A stretch of 64,000 nucleotides of DNA, from positions 3,601,001 to 3,665,000 of the forward strand of contig CP051187.1 in the NCBI GenBank assembly GCA_038087035.1, read 5' to 3'. The translations under genes and the position numbers were made by a program. Under the pieces are notes generated by a model. It was not told the origin of the DNA, ran no database searches, and worked only from the letters and a program-made list of their open reading frames with translations. Below, piece by piece: positions 52,851 to 60,863 of the stretch. Each line of letters starts with the position of its first letter. The first letter of the stretch is position 1. This DNA is from Gloeotrichia echinulata CP02 (GTDB taxonomy: Bacteria > Cyanobacteriota > Cyanobacteriia > Cyanobacteriales > Nostocaceae).

Positions 52851-53972
52851 ATGATGACTCCTATGAAAATCCTGATTGTTGAAGACGAACAGCTAGTTGC
52901 TGATGACCTCAGAGAAACTCTAGAATATTTAGGGTATGCTGTTCTCGCCCTGGTAGCAACCGGCGAAGAAGCCATTCTCCAGGTGGAGTCATTACAACCT
53001 GACCTAGTGTTAATGGATATTTGCCTAGAAGGTCAAATCGATGGTATTGAAGCTTCACATCAGATTCAGTCTCGCTTTCATGTCCCTGTGGTCTACCTGA
53101 CAGCCAATGCTGACAAAGCTACCCTCGCAAGAGTCAAAGGAACTCAACCTTTTGGTTACATTTTAAAGCCCTTTGATGAAATGATTTTAGCCACTACCAT
53201 TGATATTGCTCTATCTCGCCACCAAGCAGAAGTTGCGGTCAAAAAAGCCCTGGCTGCAGCCCAAGTAGATAAACAAGCCGCTGAATCTCAAATTCAACTT
53301 AAATCTCATTATCTCTATATGGCAGCTCATGAGTTTCGTAATCCCCTAACTACTATTCAACTAGGGGCCGAAATTCTCAAACACTACAGTAATCAGATGT
53401 CAGAAGAGAAAAAACAACAACATATCCAGCGGATTGAGTCAGCGACAGAGAATTTAAACTACCTATTAGAGGATATACTAACATTAGGGAAAGCCGAAGC
53501 AGGCAAACTCGAATGCCATCCAACACCCATCGATGTGGTCAGTTTCTGTGAAGAACTGGTAGAATCTTTACAATGGAGTGTGACAGAGCAATACACCTTA
53601 AAGTTTGCAGTAGATGGTGACTCTGGTCTAGCCTATCTCGATGAACAACTGCTATGGCATTTGCTGAATAATTTGCTGACTAATGCGATTAAATATTCCC
53701 CATTAGGTGGTATAGTATCTCTAACGCTAAGTTGGAAAGATAATACTATTTGTTTCCAAATCCAAGACCACGGTATAGGCATTCCACAACCTGCCTTAGA
53801 CAAGCTTTTTGAACCCTTCCAGCGAGCAAATAACGTCGGTGACATTCCCGGTACAGGTTTGGGACTAGCAATTGTTAAGCAATGTGTCGATCTGCATGGG
53901 GGTAAAATTGAAGTTAATAGCGTTGTTGGTCAAGGCACTACTTTTGTGATTACCCTACCCACCAACATTTAA
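52851..53972 (+). CDS. Receiver-histidine kinase hybrid
   Basis: 373 residues from MMTPMKILIVEDEQ (52851); starts at 52854 or 52863 are also possible, while the frame to 52806 overlaps the upstream gene. Receiver domain (EDEQ; phospho-Asp in LVLMDICLEGQIDG; Lys in GYILKPF) of the type that regulates light or two-component relay, then HisKA (YMAAHEFRNPLTTIQ, His) and HATPase_c (LLNNLLTNAIKYSP; QDHGIGIPQP; GTGLGLAIVKQC). No membrane segments, so it is a soluble relay kinase. Presumably receives phosphate from the preceding sensor kinase. Confidence 0.92.
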   Translation: MMTPMKILIVEDEQLVADDLRETLEYLGYAVLALVATGEEAILQVESLQPDLVLMDICLEGQIDGIEASHQIQSRFHVPVVYLTANADKATLARVKGTQPFGYILKPFDEMILATTIDIALSRHQAEVAVKKALAAAQVDKQAAESQIQLKSHYLYMAAHEFRNPLTTIQLGAEILKHYSNQMSEEKKQQHIQRIESATENLNYLLEDILTLGKAEAGKLECHPTPIDVVSFCEELVESLQWSVTEQYTLKFAVDGDSGLAYLDEQLLWHLLNNLLTNAIKYSPLGGIVSLTLSWKDNTICFQIQDHGIGIPQPALDKLFEPFQRANNVGDIPGTGLGLAIVKQCVDLHGGKIEVNSVVGQGTTFVITLPTNI

Positions 53973-54043
53973 TGTTTGTAGTAGTGCTACTCTGAAGGGT
54001 AGCGCTACTACATGCCAGAGATTTTATTGCTAAACGATAGGAA

Positions 54044-54142
54044 CTTACAGCAATTTTCACTCATTTGAACCACAGATCTTCGTAGGGGCGCAAGGCCTTG
54101 CGCCCCTACCCTGTGGTCTATTTACCTGAAAATGGCTGTAAG
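54044..54142. mobile_element. MITE (99 bp), copy 2 of the 24542 element
   Basis: Inverted relative to the copy at 24542-24640; ends CTTACAGCAATTTTCA and TGAAAATGGCTGTAAG are inverted with one mismatch. Centre GGGGCGCAAGGCCTTGCGCC. Confidence 0.9.
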
Positions 54143-54232
54143 AAATATTTGGCGTTGCTGATTAAGAGGAAGAGTTTTCAAAGTTGAATTTAACGATTTC
54201 ATCCCGCAATTATGCAATGCCAAATATTTTAC

Positions 54233-54544
54233 TTAATACGCCTGTAAATCAACCTGTAAATCAATAGGTGTGATCTCTCGCCAAGATTCTGATTCGTTGG
54301 CAGCACACCAAAGATCATATTTTTTCTGCAGATTTAACCAAAGCTCAGGTGTAGTTTGTAGTGCAGTAGCTAAACGCAGTGCCATGTTAGGAGTAATACT
54401 TGCTTGTTCGTTAACTATCTCAGACATAGTTTTACGAGATACACCAAGAATATCAGATAACTCTGTAATTGTTATATTTAGCGGTTCGAGATACTGGCGC
54501 TTGATTAACCCACCTGGGTGTCTAGGCTGTCTTCTGGTGATCAT
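54233..54544 (-). CDS. higA: HigA-type antitoxin
   Basis: 103 residues. RRQPRHPGGLIKRQYLEPLN is the standard HigA opening, followed by the helix-turn-helix ITELSDILGVSRKTMSEIVN and ITPNMALRLATALQTTPELW. Antitoxin and autorepressor of the higBA operon. It is the second gene, 9 bp after higB, the reversed order typical of higBA. Confidence 0.95.
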   Translation of the reverse strand: MITRRQPRHPGGLIKRQYLEPLNITITELSDILGVSRKTMSEIVNEQASITPNMALRLATALQTTPELWLNLQKKYDLWCAANESESWREITPIDLQVDLQAY

Positions 54545-54553
54545 ATAAAGCTC

Positions 54554-54832
54554 CTAGTGATAGTCTTCATAATTTACGTCGTAAGCATCCCCGTCTTCAA
54601 ATGTAAAAGTTATACGCCAATTTTTGGTGACTGTAACAGACCAGTCCCCTTTTCTGTTTCCTTGCAATTGGTGAAGACCAGATCCGGGGTATTGCATATC
54701 TTTTATCTCGGTTGCGGCGTCAAGCCTGTCAAGTATATCTAAGAGTTTATCTGCGTGTGCTGGTTGAATACCACTTCTGTCATCATCTTCAAAGAGTTTT
54801 TTAATCCCCTTATGCTTAAATGTTCTGATCAC
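54554..54832 (-). CDS. higB: HigB-type mRNA interferase toxin
   Basis: 92 residues, starting with GTG at 54832 (VIRTFKHKGIKKLFE). RelE/ParE fold signatures: ADKLLDILDRLDAATEIKDM, GSGLHQLQGNRKGDWSVTVT, and NWRITFTFEDGDAYDVNYED. Length and start match typical HigB. A longer ATG frame exists but its front is only translated CCCCAAT repeat, so I reject it. Confidence 0.95.
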   Translation of the reverse strand: MIRTFKHKGIKKLFEDDDRSGIQPAHADKLLDILDRLDAATEIKDMQYPGSGLHQLQGNRKGDWSVTVTKNWRITFTFEDGDAYDVNYEDYH

Positions 54833-54900
54833 AATAGAATTGTAACCCCTAGGGTTACACAAGTTTACTGTAAATATTATGTCAAAGTCAATACCGCTAA

Positions 54901-55041
54901 CCCCAATCCCCAATCCCCAATCCCCAATCCCCAATCCCCAATCCCCAATCCCCAATCCCCAATCCCCAATCCCCAATCCCCAATCCCCAATCCCCAATCC
55001 CCAATCCCCAATCCCCAATCCCCAATCCCCAATCCCCAATA
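54901..55041. repeat. Heptanucleotide tandem repeat (CCCCAAT)n
   Basis: About 20 perfect CCCCAAT copies between higB and raf1, ending two bases before the raf1 stop codon. It is the longest array of this family in the window. Confidence 0.98.
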
Positions 55042-55042
55042 C

Positions 55043-56128
55043 CTATTCGTCAATTTGCCAAGCATCCTTAATGAATTCTTCATCGAGAATCTTCTTAGCA
55101 CGCACAATAATGATAATTTTTCCTAATAGAGGACTATCTGGTTTAGTTTCCCACCACTGAAAATCTAATTCACCGGCGTTATCGACTACAAAGTAGCTAG
55201 AATCATCCCATTGACGCTGGGCGCGATCTACAACTATCACCACTTGTCCTGGTTGGTTTTGTGACTGGTTGGGGAGGCGATCGCTATTTGCTAAAATTCC
55301 CACTGGGTCCTCTGCACTTAACAGCACTTGCCAACCCGGTAAAGGCATCCAAGCTTGCTCACCACTAAATTTGACTATGCGAAATGGCTCGATTTCGGGA
55401 ACTAGGGGCACAGCCTGCAAGTCTTTAGGTGTCAATGGTAACTGACCCACTACAGGAATAATACGGGGCAATTCCTCTTCCGAATCCAGTCTGTAGAATG
55501 GTAAAAGCGGAGCCAGACGCTTAGGAGCAACAGTAAAATCTGTTAACAATTGTTCGATTTGTTGCCTAGCCGTTGGCGTATGAGCATAGCGTAGACCTTT
55601 AGCAATCAGACGCGATCGCTGTTGCAAATCTATGTTTTGGCGTGCCAGTTTCCAACTATAATAAGCTACAGCGTCCCCTGGATGAGCAGAGAAGCCTTGC
55701 GGCAAGTTGCGAAAATAGGAGAACTCTTTAATTGCTTTTGCGACTTCCCGCGCCTCGTCTACATCGAGTTTGTGTAAGCAAGTCAAATCAGCAGCTGCGG
55801 CGCGGTCATTTTGGGAAAGTAGACGCAGCTCGTACAAAACATCACTGCCACGTACAGCGTAATAGGATAGCGTGGCTTCTGATGCCCCAGCCTTTTCTAA
55901 AGAATTGTAAACTTGGGACGCAACAACTACCTGATTTTGTTGAATGGGTTCAAATCCAGTCGCTTCAAAAATCTCTTGGGGGTTGTAGCCAGACTTTTGC
56001 ACAGTGGCGATCGCAATTCCCCATTCCACCCAGTTACCTTGCTTTTGCCTCAACCTTCGCAGCAACTCTTGTGCGACATCAGCAGCAGCGTTATCAGGAT
56101 TTTGAGCGTTGGGTGGTAGATCAGTCAT
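55043..56128 (-). CDS. raf1: RuBisCO accumulation factor 1
   Basis: 361 residues, as expected. N-terminal helical domain with QELLRRLRQKQGNWVEWGIA and LQKSGYNPQEIFEATGFEP-like text (VQKSGYNPQEIFEATGFEPI), a second helical stretch ending KEFSYFRNLPQGFSAHPGDA, and a C-terminal beta domain (LPLTPKDLQAVPLVPEIEPF; FDFQWWETKPD-like LDFQWWETKPDSPLLGKIII). Raf1 is a dimeric chaperone that helps assemble RbcL8 cores for Rubisco in the cytosol/carboxysome pathway. A structured element directly abuts its start codon. Confidence 0.95.
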   Translation of the reverse strand: MTDLPPNAQNPDNAAADVAQELLRRLRQKQGNWVEWGIAIATVQKSGYNPQEIFEATGFEPIQQNQVVVASQVYNSLEKAGASEATLSYYAVRGSDVLYELRLLSQNDRAAAADLTCLHKLDVDEAREVAKAIKEFSYFRNLPQGFSAHPGDAVAYYSWKLARQNIDLQQRSRLIAKGLRYAHTPTARQQIEQLLTDFTVAPKRLAPLLPFYRLDSEEELPRIIPVVGQLPLTPKDLQAVPLVPEIEPFRIVKFSGEQAWMPLPGWQVLLSAEDPVGILANSDRLPNQSQNQPGQVVIVVDRAQRQWDDSSYFVVDNAGELDFQWWETKPDSPLLGKIIIIVRAKKILDEEFIKDAWQIDE

Positions 56129-56130
56129 AA

Positions 56131-56578
56131 AACCTCACGGTATGCGGGAAACTCAGTGGCTTTAGCCCTGAGAGGGAAGCGACACGAGCGACTTTAGTCG
56201 TTTTGAATATTTTTTCATTACCGCCTTGGAGTTAGGAAATTCGGGGTACTTTTGTGATGTACTTTCAACGGGACAATTACCGATTCAAATTTCCCAACTC
56301 TGTACGCATAATGTGTTGCTCCGAGGAGCCTCCCTTTCGGGGTAATGTTAGCTTCGACCAGTTATCAGAGCTTGTTAGGCTTGCAACACTGTTTCAGTGA
56401 CCTTAGAACTGTTTAATCACAAGCGACAGGGCAGGGAACTAGCTACGCATTCCAGGGTGTCGTGACTCAAATAACGGCTACCATAAGACTACGCTCAGGG
56501 TGGTCTGGTCAGTACGGCTTGCTTGATTGCTCTTACAAGCCCAGTCCCTTTAGGGCTGGGTTACTGACAATTATGCAA
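56131..56578 (-). ncRNA. Structured-RNA element abutting raf1 (HEARO/IscB-omega-RNA-like)
   Basis: About 450 bp without ORFs. On the minus strand it begins GTCAGTAACCCAGCCCTAAA, GGGACTGGGCTTGTAAGAGC, a hairpin-rich start that I associate with HEARO (IscB omega RNA) elements. It continues through several stem-loops (GACTAAAGTC, CTCAGGGCTAAAGCCACTGAG-type) and ends TTTCCCGCATACCGTGAGGT followed by TTT and the raf1 ATGAC. No IscB gene is attached. The family call is tentative; it may instead be another IS-derived structured RNA. Confidence 0.45.
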
Positions 56579-56637
56579 TTCTTACTTTAACCAGAGAGGT
56601 TAATTATTACCTCATCAGCTAGTCTAGCTTGAAAACA

Positions 56638-56723
56638 GGGATTGGGGATTGGGGATTCGGGATTCGGGATTCGGGATTGGGGATTGGGGATTCGGGATTC
56701 GGGATTCGGGATTCGGGATTGGG
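56638..56723. repeat. GGGGATT/CGGGATT heptamer array
   Basis: About twelve heptamers alternating GGGGATT and CGGGATT, directly next to the MITE copy at 56729. Confidence 0.95.
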
Positions 56724-56728
56724 AGTAG

Positions 56729-56832
56729 TACTCTGTCAAGATAAAAATGATGGACTGTAGTGCGGGCATCTTGCCCGCGTGAGCGAGACGCTCACACTAC
56801 CAAAAATCCCTCAAAACAAAATTGACAGACTA
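56729..56832. mobile_element. Single full copy of the 104-bp MITE
   Basis: Identical by eye to the last unit of the 17412-17722 array plus right end: TACTCTGTCAA ... TTGACAGACTA. Two hairpins and TAGTG/CACTA in between. Confidence 0.95.
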
Positions 56833-56836
56833 GTAG

Positions 56837-56922
56837 TGACAAATGACCAATGACAAATGACCAATGACAAATGACAAATGACCAATGACCAATGACCAAT
56901 GACCAATGACAAATGACCAACA
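56837..56922. repeat. TGACAAA/TGACCAA heptamer array
   Basis: About twelve heptamers mixing TGACAAA and TGACCAA. Confidence 0.95.
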
Positions 56923-57048
56923 ATAACCGTAGCTATGTCTAACTTGACGATGTAGACATCCGCAAATACCCGCAAGGCTAGTTGGCTATGATCAACTAAG
57001 CTTAGTATGGAAGATTACAGAATGATTAATATTTAAAGGAATTATCTT

Positions 57049-58005
57049 ATGGATAATCCCACTGTTGAAACTAGTACAATTCATCGTCAATTGATGACTC
57101 TAGAACGACCGAAAAAACTGAAAATTCTGGTAGTTGATGATGAGCCAGATAATCTAGACCTGCTGTATCGGACTTTTCGCCGGGATTTTCAGGTACTCAA
57201 AGCCGATAGTGGGATAAATGCCCTAGAAATGTTGGCAGCGGAAGGGGAAGTGGCGGTGATCATTTCCGATCAACGGATGCCGGAAATGAAAGGAACTGAG
57301 TTTCTCAGTAAGACTGTACCTCAATTTCCTGATACAGTTAGGATTATCCTCACTGGGTTTACTGATATTGAAGACTTAGTAGAGGCGATTAATGCCGGGC
57401 AAGTCTATAAATATATTACCAAACCTTGGGACCCAGGGGAACTGAAGGCGGTTGTGCAAAGGGCTGCTGAAACTTACGACTTGCTCAAGCAACGTACCGA
57501 AGAATTACGCCGCGCCAATGCTCAAATGTCCCTGCTAACTATTTTGGTCAAAGAAACCCAAGCTGCAACTAGTTTACAGGAAACACTGATACCCATTGCT
57601 AAGGCTTTTAGTGACACTTTTGTGACAGATGGCTGTATTTTGCAACTTGTTGAGGGAAATACTCTGGTTGCAACTCAAGGGTCTTATAGTTATAAAGATA
57701 CCATAGCAAATTGGCTATCTCAAGACCCATTGGCAAAGGAGGCGATCGCCACTGGGCAAATACAAGTATCATTAAATGTTCCCAAAGACTCCAAATTAGC
57801 TGGTGTTACTCACTATCAGGAAGCTGGTGTACAGGCACTAGTAATTATCCCCATTATCTACCGCCACCAAATCATCGCGGTGTTGTCTCTACAGTGGAAA
57901 CAACCCTGCACTTTGCGAGAAGATGAATTAAGGCTAATTGATTTATCAGCTCAATTGGTAGCGATCGCTCTCACTAGCAGTCGCTGTCATACCGCAAAAA
58001 TTTAG
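57049..58005 (+). CDS. Response regulator with GAF domain
   Basis: 318 residues. Receiver domain at about 22-145: VVDDEPDNLD (acidic pocket), VIISDQRMPEMKG (phospho-Asp), ILTGFTD (Thr) and YITKPWDP (Lys). A helical linker (LLKQRTEELRRANAQMSLLT) leads to a GAF-type sensor domain (IVPIAKAF... ILQLVEGNTLVATQGSYSYK; TYQEAGVQALVIIPIIYRH-like VQALVIIPIIYRHQIIAVLS). No output or catalytic domain. The receiver resembles those of cyanobacterial RpfG-like regulators. A cognate kinase is not adjacent. Confidence 0.88.
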   Translation: MDNPTVETSTIHRQLMTLERPKKLKILVVDDEPDNLDLLYRTFRRDFQVLKADSGINALEMLAAEGEVAVIISDQRMPEMKGTEFLSKTVPQFPDTVRIILTGFTDIEDLVEAINAGQVYKYITKPWDPGELKAVVQRAAETYDLLKQRTEELRRANAQMSLLTILVKETQAATSLQETLIPIAKAFSDTFVTDGCILQLVEGNTLVATQGSYSYKDTIANWLSQDPLAKEAIATGQIQVSLNVPKDSKLAGVTHYQEAGVQALVIIPIIYRHQIIAVLSLQWKQPCTLREDELRLIDLSAQLVAIALTSSRCHTAKI

Positions 58006-58097
58006 TCAAGAGTCAAGAGTCCAAAGTCAAGAGTCCAAAGTCCAAAGTCAAGAGCGACAATATTAACTATTGACCCTTGACCTTTGACCCTTGACCC

Positions 58098-58793
58098 ATG
58101 ACTCACGAAATCCGCGCCATTTTTAATCGAATTGCTCCTGTTTACGACCAGTTGAACGATTGGTTAAGTCTAGGACAACATCGCATCTGGAAGGAAATGG
58201 TAATAAAATGGAGTGGCGCTAGTCCAGGAGATACTTGCCTGGATTTGTGTTGTGGTAGTGGTGACATCGCCTTAGGTTTAGCACGGCGTGTGGGTGCATC
58301 TGGACAGGTGTATGGGGTAGATTTTTCTTGCAACCTCCTAGAAACTGCCAAACAACGCGCCCAAAAGCAGTACCCCCAACCTCCCATCACTTGGGTAGAA
58401 GCCGATGTGCTAAGTTTACCCTTTGACAACAACCAATTTGACGCTGCCACGATGGGCTATGGTTTAAGAAACGTTACTGATATTCCCGCCAGTCTCAAAG
58501 AATTATACCGCGTTCTCAAACCAGGTGCCAAAGCCGCAATTTTAGACTTTCATCGACCCGACAATCCCCAGCTACGAGCCTTTCAACAGTGGTATCTTGA
58601 TAGTATAGTTGTACCAATAGCCACGAATTTGGGCGTCAAGGAAGAATACGCCTACATCAGTCCTAGCTTAGACCGCTTTCCCATCGGCAGGGAACAAGTA
58701 GAGTTAGCGCATCAAGTTGGTTTTGCAGTTGTCACACACTATCCCATCGCTAACGGTATGATGGGAGTGCTGGTAGTTAAGAAAAACGCCTAA
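58098..58793 (+). CDS. menG: 2-phytyl-1,4-naphthoquinone methyltransferase (MenG/UbiE family)
   Basis: 231 residues. Opening IRAIFNRIAPVYDQLNDWLS and motif I LDLCCGSGDIALGLAR (SAM binding), motif II FDAATMGYGLRNVTDIPASL, motif III LYRVLKPGAKAAILDFHRP. Last step of phylloquinone (vitamin K1) synthesis for photosystem I: C-methylation of demethylphylloquinone. Heptamer-like AAGAGTC/GACCCTT repeats (58006-58098) precede it. It runs into the DUF445 gene after 37 bp. Confidence 0.92.
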   Translation: MTHEIRAIFNRIAPVYDQLNDWLSLGQHRIWKEMVIKWSGASPGDTCLDLCCGSGDIALGLARRVGASGQVYGVDFSCNLLETAKQRAQKQYPQPPITWVEADVLSLPFDNNQFDAATMGYGLRNVTDIPASLKELYRVLKPGAKAAILDFHRPDNPQLRAFQQWYLDSIVVPIATNLGVKEEYAYISPSLDRFPIGREQVELAHQVGFAVVTHYPIANGMMGVLVVKKNA

Positions 58794-58830
58794 CTGCCAA
58801 CTCCTAACTCCTAACTTTAAACTCCTAACT

Positions 58831-60066
58831 TTGGATTGGTCTCATCTCTGGCTTTATGTATCTCCCCCGGTAGTGGGCGGAATTATTGGCTATTTCACCA
58901 ACGATATAGCCATCAAAATGTTGTTTCGTCCCTACCAAGCAATTTATATCGGTGGTACAAGATTACCGTTCACTCCTGGATTGATTCCCCGTAATCAGGA
59001 ACGTTTGGCTCAGAGGATTTCTAATACCATCATGGGGTCGTTATTGACTCCAGAGGAATTGCAAAAATTAGCCCGCCGTTTGTTAGAAACAGAGCGGGTA
59101 CAATCAGCAATTCTCTGGTTGTTGCAGTTAGCAATCGAACAAGTAAAATCAGAAGATAAAAATGAAAAAAGCGCCAAAGTTGTGGCAGGAATTTTGCGTG
59201 ATTTGTTAGGGGAATCATTGCCAAGGTTACTGAAGGTTTTGTCGCGGCGCGAGGATTTTTTGGAAGCGCAAATTAATCAAATTTTTGATCAAATATTACT
59301 AGAATTTCAACTGAGTGAAGAACAGTCTAAGCGGCTAGCTGATTGGTTATTGGAAGTAGTGCTTCCCCCAGACGTGCTGCGCCAGACGATAGTTGATTTT
59401 TTGACTGATAAGACAATTCAAATTATTGATGAAACATTTCGTGAAAAAACCAGTGGGACTTATTGGGTAGTAGCAAATTTATTTGGTTTACGTAATACTC
59501 TGACTAGGCTGAGAACTTTTTGTTTAGATGAAAAAGAGGCTACTAATGCTCGTTTGCAAGAATTAATTCAAGAATTGCAAATGCGCGATCGCATCAAAAA
59601 ATTACTGCAAAATTTATCTTTACAAAACTTGCCAATTGGGACGGTGCGCCAACTGCGAAAAACCACTCGCGAAAGTGTGCGTCATTACGTGCTAAATAGT
59701 GGTAGCGATTTTTTACAAGGATTAACTGATTCTGTTGATTGGGATAATATTGCTATATTGCTGCTCAATCGTCTGAGCGCTTCACCTGTTTTGAGTACTT
59801 CTTTAGAAGTCGTCAGTCAGGAATTGGCTTTAATTCTAGATAAATATTTAGAAAAAGATTTAGAAAAAATTGTCGCCCAGATAATTCCCATTTTGTCAAT
59901 AGATCAGGTGATTGTTGACCGGGTAAAGGCTACTTCACCCGCAGATTTAGAAGCGGCGATTGAGGGAATTGTCAAAAATGAATTGCAGGCTATTGTTACT
60001 TTAGGTGGTGTTTTGGGTGTAGTTGTAGGCTTGTTTCAAACAGTATTTTTGCTGTTTAATCAGTAG
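58831..60066 (+). CDS. DUF445 family membrane protein
   Basis: 411 residues starting at TTG (58831) 37 bp after menG. MDWSHLWLYVSPPVVGGIIG YFTNDIAIKMLFRP is the signature N-terminus (helix plus F-T-N-D-I/W-A-I-x-M-L-F-R-P), followed by LPFTPGLIPRNQERLAQRIS. Long amphipathic helices occupy the middle and a C-terminal membrane helix (TLGGVLGVVVGLFQTVFLLF) ends it. Function unknown; members are near-universal membrane-bound proteins in cyanobacteria. Confidence 0.92.
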   Translation: MDWSHLWLYVSPPVVGGIIGYFTNDIAIKMLFRPYQAIYIGGTRLPFTPGLIPRNQERLAQRISNTIMGSLLTPEELQKLARRLLETERVQSAILWLLQLAIEQVKSEDKNEKSAKVVAGILRDLLGESLPRLLKVLSRREDFLEAQINQIFDQILLEFQLSEEQSKRLADWLLEVVLPPDVLRQTIVDFLTDKTIQIIDETFREKTSGTYWVVANLFGLRNTLTRLRTFCLDEKEATNARLQELIQELQMRDRIKKLLQNLSLQNLPIGTVRQLRKTTRESVRHYVLNSGSDFLQGLTDSVDWDNIAILLLNRLSASPVLSTSLEVVSQELALILDKYLEKDLEKIVAQIIPILSIDQVIVDRVKATSPADLEAAIEGIVKNELQAIVTLGGVLGVVVGLFQTVFLLFNQ

Positions 60067-60180
60067 TAGGGGCGCAAGGCCTTGCGCCCCTACGATGGGA
60101 TATTTTTTTAAATCGTAGGGTGCGTGACGCTGCGATAAATATTGTACGTAGTTACAAAACTTATGGCGTCACGCACCATT
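60067..60180. repeat. Palindromic repeat and partial MITE
   Basis: GTAGGGGCGCAAGG/CCTTGCGCCCCTAC palindrome at 60067-60094, then GTAGGGTGCGTGACGCTG at 60116 with an inverted GGCGTCACGCACC near 60171-60184. Short intergenic elements of the families described above. Confidence 0.75.
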
Positions 60181-60222
60181 GTTTAAATGTGACACCTAAG
60201 TAAGTCCTGTAATAAAAGAGTT

Positions 60223-60786
60223 CTACAAAGCCATTTTCAACCAGCCGAACATTTGCTCTACTGTTAGCTGTAGTTCAATTTCCCCTAGCACTGGTAAATT
60301 ATCAGATCCTTGTAACAGTTGCGGTTGTTGTCCTGGGAGAAATATTAGTACACTGCGATCGCCTGGATCAATAAACCAACCTAATTCGCTTCCATACTCT
60401 AAACAATAAAGGATATTACCAATTACTTTATTTGGCTTCTGTTCCGGGGAAAGAATCTCAATTGTCCAGTCTGGATGCAGTAGAAAATCATCAGGAACTT
60501 CCCCTTCGGCATTAAATGGGATACGATGCCACGAAAACACAGCTATATCAGGTATAATTGACCTATTACCAAAAGTACACCGCAGTTCGGGAAAAGCGTA
60601 GGCGATTTTCTGCTCCTCAGCTACTTGATTAATACCAGCACCAAGTTTACTCTGTAATCGGCTATGTCTTCCCTTCGGCATGGGCTTTTGGATAATCTCA
60701 CCATTAATATATTCACTACCTGGTTTAGTTTCTGGAAGTTTGAGGAACTCTTCTAGGGTGGTTTTTGGCGGCGTTGTCGTGGTCAT
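60223..60786 (-). CDS. Uma2-family putative endonuclease
   Basis: 187 residues. MTTTTPPKTTLEEFLKLPET and INGEIIQKPMPKGRHSRLQS open the family; PDIAVFSWHRIP supplies the catalytic Asp and WTIEILSPEQKPNKV the E-x-L block, with later ELGWFIDPGDRSVLIFLPGQ typical. Function unknown; nuclease fold. Second of three in the window. Confidence 0.92.
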   Translation of the reverse strand: MTTTTPPKTTLEEFLKLPETKPGSEYINGEIIQKPMPKGRHSRLQSKLGAGINQVAEEQKIAYAFPELRCTFGNRSIIPDIAVFSWHRIPFNAEGEVPDDFLLHPDWTIEILSPEQKPNKVIGNILYCLEYGSELGWFIDPGDRSVLIFLPGQQPQLLQGSDNLPVLGEIELQLTVEQMFGWLKMAL

Positions 60787-60863
60787 ATTTGACCTCTAGC
60801 TGACTAAACTGATTTTAGCGCTGCACCATACTTTACTCAGTTCAAAATCTGTGGTGACATCTC

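Noticed and set aside
54755..55160. ORFs rich in PNPQSPI or GIGDWGL
   Set aside because: Translations of the CCCCAAT array; the real genes there are higB and raf1.
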